DNA of 6,386 nt from Bifidobacteriaceae bacterium. GTDB lineage: Bacteria; Actinomycetota; Actinomycetes; Actinomycetales; WQXJ01. The notes under the pieces are model-generated. The model did no database searches and was not told where the DNA came from. It saw nothing but the letters and a program-made list of their open reading frames with translations. The stretch covers positions 1 through 6,386 of the forward strand of contig JAITLE010000256.1 of the NCBI GenBank assembly GCA_031278075.1, written 5' to 3'. This document shows positions 1 through 5,462 of this stretch, piece by piece (within the stretch, counting starts at the first letter, position 1; each line of letters starts with the position of its first letter). The translations under genes and the position numbers were made by a program.

Positions 1-1260
1 CGTTTCGACACCACGAACACCGGCGACGAACGCTCAAAAGGCGAGCGTGACGCCGCGGAGTACGTGATCGGGCTCCTCGAAGACGCGGGGTATGAGCCGA
101 TCTATCACGAGTCCTTGCCACGGCGCGGCAGCGTGGTCGCCCGGATCGAGGGCGCCGACCCGACCCGGCCCGCGCTGGTGCTGCACGGACACCTCGACGT
201 TGTCCCAGCCGACGCGGCTGAGTGGCAGGCTGACCCGTTCGGAGCTGAAGTCCGTGACGGGACCATCTGGGGCCGGGGCGCGGTCGACATGAAGGACATG
301 GACGGCATGATCCTCGCTGTGGCGCGGGCCTGGCGCCGCCGTGGCGTGAAGCCGCCCCGGGACGTGGTGCTCTGCATGTTCGCAGATGAGGAAGCCGGTG
401 GGGTCTGGGGCGCCGAGTGGCTGGTGGATCATCACCCGGAGCTGTTCGAAGGCGCGACAGAGGCGATCAGCGAGGTCGGCGGCTTCTCAGTGGATGTGGC
501 GGGCCGGCGCGCCTACCTCCTCCAGACAGCGGAGAAGGGCATCGCGTGGCTCAGGCTGGTGGCGCGCGGCACTGGCGGCCACGGCAGCGCCGTCAACAGC
601 GACAACGCTGTGGAACACCTGGTGGGCGCGTTGCGGCGGATCGCGGACCACCCGTGGCCGGTGAGCCTCACACCCACCGTGCGCGCGCTGTTGGAGGGCG
701 TGGCGGACCTGACCGGCGTCGCCACGGATCTCGACGATCCGGCGGCGGTGTCCGCGTTGATTGATTCCTTGGGCCCCGCGCGCCGGTTTGTGGGGGCCGC
801 CACTTCGACCCGCGCGAATCTCACTTCGCTCGCCGCGGGAGACAAGGTGAACGTGATCCCGCCGAGGGCTTGCGCGACGGTCGACATGCGGCCGTTGCCG
901 GGCCAAGCGGACGATGCCGTCGCCACCGTCCGCGCCTTGGCCGGACCGCATGTGACGGTTGAGCCGATCTATCGGAGTGTGGCGCTCGAGGCGCCATTCA
1001 GCGGTCCGCTGGTGGACGCGATGCGGTCCGCCCTGTTGGAGGCCGACCCGACGGCCGCAGTGCTGCCGTACATGCTCGCCGGGGGGACTGACGGGAAGTC
1101 CCTGGACCGGCTCGGGATAGTCAGCTACGGCTTCTCGCCGCTCAAGCTGCCTAGCGAGTTCGACTTCACCGCGATGTTCCACGGTGTGGACGAACGTGTC
1201 CCGGTGGAATCGGTCAAGTGGGGCGTCGGCGTGTTGGACAGCTTCCTGGCGGGGTGCTGA
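1..1260 (+). CDS. M20-family metallopeptidase/deacylase (5' end cut by window)
   Basis: A zinc-dependent amidohydrolase of the M20 (ArgE/DapE/CPG2-like) family, expected in the cytoplasm, where such enzymes split peptides or N-acyl amino acids. The frame is open from base 1 (RFDTTNTGDE..., typical of the family a few residues after the start), so the true start lies outside; 419 residues are visible. Numbered from base 1, the metal-site motifs run in order: HGHLDVVP with His64 and Asp66, GRGAVDMKD with bridging Asp96, DEE with probable general base Glu130 and ligand Glu131, Glu158 in AISEVGG, and His394 in MFHGVDE. GTGGHGS near residues 190-196 marks the lid/dimerisation domain. All expected ligands are present, so the enzyme looks active. 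Exact substrate is unknown: M20 members next to uppP are often labelled DapE-like, but the sequence does not prove desuccinylase activity. The stop at 1258-1260 is two bases before the GH31 start, suggesting one operon. Confidence 0.93.
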   Translation, partial: RFDTTNTGDERSKGERDAAEYVIGLLEDAGYEPIYHESLPRRGSVVARIEGADPTRPALVLHGHLDVVPADAAEWQADPFGAEVRDGTIWGRGAVDMKDMDGMILAVARAWRRRGVKPPRDVVLCMFADEEAGGVWGAEWLVDHHPELFEGATEAISEVGGFSVDVAGRRAYLLQTAEKGIAWLRLVARGTGGHGSAVNSDNAVEHLVGALRRIADHPWPVSLTPTVRALLEGVADLTGVATDLDDPAAVSALIDSLGPARRFVGAATSTRANLTSLAAGDKVNVIPPRACATVDMRPLPGQADDAVATVRALAGPHVTVEPIYRSVALEAPFSGPLVDAMRSALLEADPTAAVLPYMLAGGTDGKSLDRLGIVSYGFSPLKLPSEFDFTAMFHGVDERVPVESVKWGVGVLDSFLAGC

Positions 1261-1265
1261 CCGTG
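1249..1265 (+). promoter_or_regulatory. RBS and coupled start of the GH31 gene
   Basis: GGCGGGG (1249-1255) lies inside the last codons of the M20 gene, seven bases ahead of GTG 1263. The M20 stop TGA is at 1258-1260. Ribosomes finishing the first gene would be placed to start the second, so translational coupling is likely; this is inference from spacing. No promoter-like sequence was recognised here. Confidence 0.55.
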
Positions 1266-3236
1266 GACGGCGCGTTCTGGGCGCGGGCCGGTCACGAGGT
1301 GCTGCTGGCTGAGCCCGTCCAAGCGAACGGCATCAGGGTCCGGCTGGCGCGGCACCGGATTCGCGCGACAGGGATCGGGATCCTCCCGGACGGGGCGCTA
1401 GAGGAACCGCCTGCGGGCGGCGCCTCGCCGGGTGATGGCGCGGCGGGCGGGATTGTGCGATGGGACGGCGAGACGGGAAGCCTGACGCAGGGTCGGCTGC
1501 GGCTCGAGGTGCGGACCGAGCGGGCTGGCTGGGACCCGGTGCTGGCGCTGCGGTTTGTGGACGCGGCGGACGGACGGGAGCTGCTAGCGGAGCGGCCGGT
1601 CCACTTCTCGTGGCCGGGGGCGCACCAGCTAGAAGGCGACGGGAGCGGGGTCCACCGCTGTGTCCAGCAGTTCCACGCGCCGGCGGGGGAGCGGCTGTAC
1701 GGGCTGGGCGGGCGGCCGACGGGGCGGCTGGAGCTGAACGGGCAGGCCTTCGACCTGGTCCAACGTAACACCGAGGTGACGATCCCGCTGGTGTTGTCCT
1801 CGCTGGGGTACGCGTTCGTGTGGAACCACCCGGGCGCGGGCAGAGTCGAGTTCAACGATGACGTGAGCCGGTGGACCGCGGACCAAGCGGAGCAACTGGA
1901 CTACGTGGTGTTGTGGGGCGAGGACCCGGCGGCGCTCCTCGGGGCGTACGCCGACTTGACGGGTCACCCGCCGGTGCTGCCGGCGTGGGCGCTGGGGTTT
2001 TGGCAGTCGCACCTGCGTTACACGCACCAGGATCAGATCCTGGCGGTGGCGAGGGAATACTCGGAACGGGGTCTGCCGCTCTCGGTGATCGTGTCCGACG
2101 GGGGGCACTGGACCGCGATGGGCGATTTCCAATTCGATCCAGCGGAGTACCCAGACCCGGACGCCCTGGTCGCCGGACTGACCGACCTGGGCTGTCGGCT
2201 GATGGTCTCGGTCTGGCCGACCGCCTCCCCGCTGGCCGGGAGTTTCCCCGCGTGGCGTGACGCGGGCTTGCTGGTCGGAGCCGACCAGGGCGGGGAGTTC
2301 CCCACGATGATGCAGGACAAGATGTCCGGCCGTCCCATCCCGCTGGCGGTGATCGATTCGACCAACCCGGCGGCTCGGCGCGCCCTTTGGGAGCGCGTCC
2401 GCGCGGGCTACTACGACAAAGGTGTCAGGCTGTTCTGGCTCGACGCGGACGAACCTGAGCTGCTGCCCGGCAACAACCGGAACCTGAGCTTCTACGCTGG
2501 GCCGGGCGCCCGCGTGATTTGCCGTTTCCCGCTGGACCACGCCCGCGCGTTCGTCGAGGCGGCGCCCGACGTGTTGTTGCTGTCCCGGTCGGCGTGGCTG
2601 GGCCAGCAGGCGTTGGGGTGCGCGGTCTGGTCGGGTGACATCCCGGCCACGTGGGAATCCTTGGCGAAACAGGTCAAGGTGGGGCTCCAGATGGCGCTCA
2701 GCGGGATCCCGTGGTGGACCAGCGACATCGGCGGGTTCTTCGGGGGCGACCCGTCGGATGAGGACTATCGCGAACTGTTCATCCGCTGGTTCCAATATGG
2801 GGCGCACTGCCCGCTGTTCCGGGTGCACGGCATCCGCGACCCGCGGCCCGATCCGGATCTCGGCGGCCCGACAGAGATCTGGGCGTTCGGCGAGGAGGCC
2901 TACCCCATTCTCGCGGGAGCGATCCGCCGGCGTGAGGCGATGCGTCCGTACTTGGAGGATCTGGCCCGGGACGCGGCCCGCACGGGTGTGCCGCCGATGC
3001 GCCCCCTGTTTGTGGACTTCCCGGACGACCCGGCCGCCTGGGATGTGGACGACCAGTTCATGCTGGGTCCGCGTCACCTGGTGGCCCCGGTCACCCAGCC
3101 CGGGCAGCGCCAACGTGAGGTCTACCTCCCGGCCGGAGCCCGTTGGCGTTTGGACGACCTGACGTACGATGGCGCCCGATGGGTCCAACTCCCCGCGCCC
3201 CTGGCGGCCATCCCGGTCCTAGAACGCGTCGCGTAG
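1263..3236 (+). CDS. Glycoside hydrolase family 31 (alpha-glucosidase/alpha-xylosidase type)
   Basis: A retaining alpha-glycosidase of family GH31, complete at 657 residues. GTG 1263 is chosen because GGCGGGG at 1249-1255 lies seven bases upstream as a ribosome-binding site; in-frame GTGs at 1218 and 1254 would overlap the M20 gene. Residues 1-230 form the N-terminal beta-sandwich, about 235-560 the (beta/alpha)8 barrel, and about 575-657 the C-terminal beta domain (RPLFVDFPDD, LVAPVTQPG). The nucleophile is Asp394 in LFWLDADEPE and the acid/base is Asp459 in WSGDIPATW. Asp488 in WTSDIGGF and His522 in FRVHGIR are the usual substrate-pocket residues. There is no signal peptide, so it should act inside the cell on imported oligosaccharides or glycosides. 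The barrel start (LRYTHQDQ...VIVSDGGHW) recalls the alpha-xylosidase-like branch, but the usual aromatic pair before HW is Gly280-Gly281. Substrate cannot be assigned. No transporter or sugar regulator is visible beside it. Confidence 0.93.
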   Translation: MDGAFWARAGHEVLLAEPVQANGIRVRLARHRIRATGIGILPDGALEEPPAGGASPGDGAAGGIVRWDGETGSLTQGRLRLEVRTERAGWDPVLALRFVDAADGRELLAERPVHFSWPGAHQLEGDGSGVHRCVQQFHAPAGERLYGLGGRPTGRLELNGQAFDLVQRNTEVTIPLVLSSLGYAFVWNHPGAGRVEFNDDVSRWTADQAEQLDYVVLWGEDPAALLGAYADLTGHPPVLPAWALGFWQSHLRYTHQDQILAVAREYSERGLPLSVIVSDGGHWTAMGDFQFDPAEYPDPDALVAGLTDLGCRLMVSVWPTASPLAGSFPAWRDAGLLVGADQGGEFPTMMQDKMSGRPIPLAVIDSTNPAARRALWERVRAGYYDKGVRLFWLDADEPELLPGNNRNLSFYAGPGARVICRFPLDHARAFVEAAPDVLLLSRSAWLGQQALGCAVWSGDIPATWESLAKQVKVGLQMALSGIPWWTSDIGGFFGGDPSDEDYRELFIRWFQYGAHCPLFRVHGIRDPRPDPDLGGPTEIWAFGEEAYPILAGAIRRREAMRPYLEDLARDAARTGVPPMRPLFVDFPDDPAAWDVDDQFMLGPRHLVAPVTQPGQRQREVYLPAGARWRLDDLTYDGARWVQLPAPLAAIPVLERVA

Positions 3237-3249
3237 ACAACGCCCCGTG

Positions 3250-3281
3250 CCGGGTGGCGACGCCCGCGTGTCGCCCCCCGG
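3250..3281 (+). terminator. GC-rich hairpin terminator without T-tract, after GH31
   Basis: Arms 3250-3261 and 3270-3281 pair over twelve positions with one T/C mismatch (3255/3276). The core is GGCGAC against GTCGCC, and the loop is eight bases and may itself close further (C3263-G3268). It begins 14 bases after the GH31 stop codon. No T-run follows, so it is not a classical intrinsic terminator; actinobacteria often carry such strong U-poor hairpins behind genes. It could also only protect the 3' end of the message. Confidence 0.55.
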
Positions 3282-3315
3282 GGCGGGGCCGCGGTGAATC
3301 GGTCGGCGGCCGCGA

Positions 3316-3350
3316 TGGCAATGGCCTCCCAAAAAGGGTACGGTCGAAGG
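3316..3350 (+). promoter_or_regulatory. Putative promoter of the small acidic gene (leaderless start)
   Basis: TACGGT at 3339-3344 fits the actinobacterial TANNNT -10 box and ends six bases before ATG 3351, so transcription would begin at or next to the start codon. TGGCAA at 3316-3321, 17 bases further up, is at best a weak -35 (three of six to TTGACA). No Shine-Dalgarno sequence sits at normal distance: GAAGG touches the ATG and AAAGGG is too far. Leaderless translation is inferred. Confidence 0.5.
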
Positions 3351-3638
3351 ATGAACGCCGACCCTCGCGCCGCCCTGCAACGCCTAGTCGCAGCCCTGGA
3401 ACGCCATCTCGAAGCAGTGGCGGCTCGCCGCGACGATTCTGACGCCGTCTTCCAAGCGGCGTGGAAACAGCTTGTCGAGGCCTTCGAGGCCTACGACGAC
3501 GCACTCTACGACGCGTTCGGCGTCGACACGCCGTTCCTGGTCTACGACGAGGACGACGAGGAGGGGATCTTCGACTTCGACGACGAGGACGACGAAGACG
3601 AGTCCGACGACGAAGATCCCGACGCCGAGGTCTTCTAA
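3351..3638 (+). CDS. Small acidic protein of unknown function, Asp/Glu-rich tail
   Basis: A 95-residue protein. Residues 4-27 and 31-56 read as two amphipathic helices (PRAALQRLVAALERHLEAVA; AVFQAAWKQLVEAFEAYDDA), suggesting a short helical hairpin. A linker with GVDTPFLVYD (57-66) leads into a tail, residues 66-93, that is almost all Asp and Glu. Similar short proteins with this helix-plus-acid-tail plan occur in actinobacteria and are, from memory, sometimes labelled 'primosomal protein' without experimental basis; I assign no function. Strongly acidic tails can mimic nucleic acid or bind basic proteins or metal ions, but this is only a possibility. ATG 3351 is preferred over the in-frame GTG at 3294 because of the -10 box placed just before it and because residues from the earlier start look non-coding. 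Its TAA (3636-3638) overlaps the stop codon of the convergent aldo/keto reductase gene. Confidence 0.8.
   Translation: MNADPRAALQRLVAALERHLEAVAARRDDSDAVFQAAWKQLVEAFEAYDDALYDAFGVDTPFLVYDEDDEEGIFDFDDEDDEDESDDEDPDAEVF
3546..3629 (+). repeat. Low-complexity GAC/GAG/GAA tract coding the acidic tail
   Basis: Codons 66-93 of the small acidic gene are a run of GAC, GAG, GAA and GAT broken by a few Gly, Ile, Phe, Ser and Pro codons. It is purine-rich on the plus strand and could change length by slippage. The opposite strand reads as an artificial Val/Leu-rich hydrophobic stretch, which is not a gene. Confidence 0.7.
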
Positions 3639-4585
3639 GCGCTCACCTCGTCGAGCGCCTGGACTATCGCCTGTGGCAGCTCCAAGGACGCGCCCGCCAA
3701 CGCTGTGTGCAGTTGAGCCGGCGTGCGGGCCCCCAGGATCGCTGACGCCACCCCACGCCGCGCCCTGACCCAGGCCAGGGCCACATCCAAGGGCGCCACC
3801 CCGAGGCCGTTCGCGGCCGTCGCGACCCCCTCGACCACGGCCGCCGCCGCCGAGTTCAAATACGGCGCGACGAAGCCGCCCAGATGCGCGGACGCCGCCC
3901 GCGAGTCCGCCGGCACGCCGTTGCGGTACTTCCCCGTGAGCACGCCTCGTCCCAGCGGACTCCAAGCCAGCAGCCCGATGCCGAGCGCCTCAGCCGCGGG
4001 AACCACCTCGCGTTCCACGGACCGGTTCAGCAAGGAGTATTCGATCTCGACGGCGGCGAGTCCACCGGCCAACGCGCCGCTCGCCTGCAGGAGCGTGTGG
4101 GCCCGGACCGCCATCCAAGCGGGATAGTTCGCGAGCCCGACATAGCGGACCTTGCCCGAGTTCCGCGCGGCGACGAGCGCCTCCAACGTCTCCTCCAATG
4201 GCACGCGCGGATCGGGCCGCTGCACCAACCACAAGTCGACGTGGTCACAGCCCAGCCGGGTGAGGGACTGCTCCAGGTTGCTCAGCAAGTTCCCGCGGGA
4301 CGCGTCCGTGCGGAAGTGTCCGCCCGCCATCCGGGAACCGGACTTGGTGCAGATCACCATCTCGTCGCGGGACGCCACCCCCGACCGCAGCAGGGAACCG
4401 ATCAACTGCTCAGCGGCGCCGTCGCCGTAGGACGCGGCGGTGTCGATCAGCGTCCCCCCTGCCTCGGCGAACTCCGCCAGCTGGTCGGCGGCGTCTAATT
4501 CGTCGGTGTCGCGGCCCCAGGTCATGGTGCCCAGTCCAAGAGATGAGACCTCAAGGCCCGTCCCACCCACGTAGCGGTATTCCAC
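3635..4585 (-). CDS. Aldo/keto reductase with Gln in place of the catalytic His
   Basis: A cytoplasmic NADPH-dependent oxidoreductase of the aldo/keto reductase superfamily ((beta/alpha)8 barrel), 316 residues, normal length for the bacterial IolS/YajO-like groups. GTG 4585 is chosen because the protein then starts V-E-Y-R-Y-V-G-G-T-G-L, the family's usual beginning; the longer open frame to 4753 would cross uppP. Of the catalytic tetrad, Asp48 and Tyr53 (LIDTAASYG) and Lys81 (CTKSGS) are present. The fourth position, usually His in a DLxxxHRPD motif, is Gln122 (VDLWLVQRPDP; codon CAG at 4222-4220). The cofactor motif ILGARTPAQL is at 283-292. Substrate is unknown; a weakened or altered reductase is possible because steroid 5-beta-reductases also change this His (to Glu). 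It diverges from uppP over 25 bases and converges on the acidic gene with a 4-base stop overlap. Confidence 0.92.
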   Translation of the reverse strand: MEYRYVGGTGLEVSSLGLGTMTWGRDTDELDAADQLAEFAEAGGTLIDTAASYGDGAAEQLIGSLLRSGVASRDEMVICTKSGSRMAGGHFRTDASRGNLLSNLEQSLTRLGCDHVDLWLVQRPDPRVPLEETLEALVAARNSGKVRYVGLANYPAWMAVRAHTLLQASGALAGGLAAVEIEYSLLNRSVEREVVPAAEALGIGLLAWSPLGRGVLTGKYRNGVPADSRAASAHLGGFVAPYLNSAAAAVVEGVATAANGLGVAPLDVALAWVRARRGVASAILGARTPAQLHTALAGASLELPQAIVQALDEVSA

Positions 4586-4610
4586 GCCGAACAGCCTATA
4601 GAGTGTGCGG
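4586..4610. promoter_or_regulatory. Divergent promoter with abutting -10 boxes (reductase / uppP)
   Basis: The whole space between the two divergent start codons is 25 bases. On the plus strand TAGAGT (4599-4604) is followed by six bases and then ATG 4611 of uppP. On the minus strand TAGGCT (4598-4593) is followed by seven bases and then GTG 4585 of the reductase. The boxes meet head to head around a shared TATA (4597-4600) inside the near-palindrome AGCCTATAGAGT. No good -35 is seen; each would lie in the other gene's coding sequence. Both messages would be leaderless, and both genes lack a Shine-Dalgarno sequence. Roles are inferred from position and sequence. Confidence 0.6.
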
Positions 4611-5462
4611 ATGCATTTGTGGGAGGCCCTCGTCTTGGGTTTGGTCCAAGGCTTGACGGAGTTCCTGCCCATATCCTCGTCCGCGCACCTGCGCATCCTC
4701 GGCGAGGCGCTCCCGTCCGCGGCGGACCCGGGCGCGGCGTTCACGGCGATCATTCAGATCGGCACCGAACTGGCGGTCCTCGTCTACTTCCGGCGCGAGG
4801 TGTGGGCGATCCTGAAATCGTGGACCATCTCGGCGGTCCGCTGGAGCCGCCCAAGGGACCAGGACGCCAAGTTGGGTTGGCTGATCATTCTCGGTTCCGC
4901 GCCGATCGTGTTGCTCGGGTTCTGTTTCCAGGACGCCATCGAGACCCGTCTGCGCAATCTCTATATCACGGGCGCGATGCTGATCGTGTTCGGGCTGCTG
5001 CTGGGCGCGGCGGACATGTACGCGGGCCGAGCCGGTCGGCATCGTGCGCCAAAGACGATCGATGATCTGGGCGCGCGCGACGGGCTGTGGTACGGGCTGG
5101 CGCAGGCGTTGGCGCTGATACCTGGCGTGTCGCGGTCCGGCGGGACCATCACGGCCGGCCTGGCGCTCAGGTATTCGCGTGAGGCGGCGGCGCGCTACTC
5201 GTTCCTGCTGGCGATGCCGGCCGTGTTCGGCGCTGGAATCCTGGAGCTGGTGAACGCGCTCGGCGAGAAGACGGAACTAGGCGCCGGGTGGGGCGCCACC
5301 ATCGCGGCGGCCCTGGTCGCGTTCTGTGTCGGATACCTCGTGATAATCGCGTTCTTGAAGATTGTCTCAACCTATTCGTACAAGCCTTTCGTCTACTACC
5401 GGATCGGTTTGGGGGCCCTCGTGATCGCCCTGGTGGCGGGCGGAGTCTTGTACCCTGTCTAA
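4611..5462 (+). CDS. uppP: Undecaprenyl-diphosphate phosphatase UppP (BacA)
   Basis: Integral membrane phosphatase that turns undecaprenyl diphosphate into undecaprenyl phosphate, recycling the lipid carrier used for peptidoglycan and other wall polymers; overproduction gives bacitracin resistance in other bacteria. The 283 residues match the usual size. The first signature, LVQGLTEFLPISSSAH, holds Gln13, Glu17 and His26; the second, PGVSRSGGT (171-179), holds Arg175. These form the two-part active site. Hydrophobic segments are seen at about 90-110, 120-140, 190-215, 225-250 and 260-280, plus re-entrant stretches at both motifs. ATG 4611 is chosen over GTG 4605 because the -10 box ends at 4604, leaving room only for a transcript starting near 4611. 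The reductase diverges upstream. Downstream mshC follows without a gap, so the two are probably co-transcribed. Confidence 0.96.
   Translation: MHLWEALVLGLVQGLTEFLPISSSAHLRILGEALPSAADPGAAFTAIIQIGTELAVLVYFRREVWAILKSWTISAVRWSRPRDQDAKLGWLIILGSAPIVLLGFCFQDAIETRLRNLYITGAMLIVFGLLLGAADMYAGRAGRHRAPKTIDDLGARDGLWYGLAQALALIPGVSRSGGTITAGLALRYSREAAARYSFLLAMPAVFGAGILELVNALGEKTELGAGWGATIAAALVAFCVGYLVIIAFLKIVSTYSYKPFVYYRIGLGALVIALVAGGVLYPV
5451..5462 (+). promoter_or_regulatory. Possible internal -10 box for mshC at the end of uppP
   Basis: TACCCT (5451-5456), inside the last codons of uppP, fits TANNNT and ends six bases before GTG 5463, the same spacing as the boxes before uppP and the acidic gene. No Shine-Dalgarno sequence sits at useful distance (GGAG at 5442-5445 is 17 bases away). 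This may be a second, leaderless promoter for mshC; a chance match is quite possible. Confidence 0.3.

Noticed and set aside
487..1182. 231-codon minus-strand frame opposite the M20 gene
   Set aside because: It is antisense to an intact metallopeptidase and is Arg/His/Gly-rich without domain features.
1629..3188. 519-codon open frame on the minus strand opposite the GH31 gene
   Set aside because: It lies fully antisense to a gene with clear GH31 motifs, its product is Arg/Pro/Gln/Val-rich with no recognisable domain, and long antisense frames are expected in GC-rich codons.
3294..3350. Upstream GTG start of the small acidic protein
   Set aside because: The added 19 residues look like random coding, and the -10-like TACGGT lies inside them just before ATG 3351. 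Not fully excluded.
3384..3965. Minus-strand frame with a Val/Leu-rich, membrane-like stretch
   Set aside because: The hydrophobic run is simply the reverse complement of the GAC/GAG acidic tail codons; the rest overlaps the reductase in another frame.
4586..4753. N-terminal extension of the reductase to an upstream start
   Set aside because: It would run through the uppP start and the divergent -10 boxes, and the family's N-terminus matches a start at GTG 4585.
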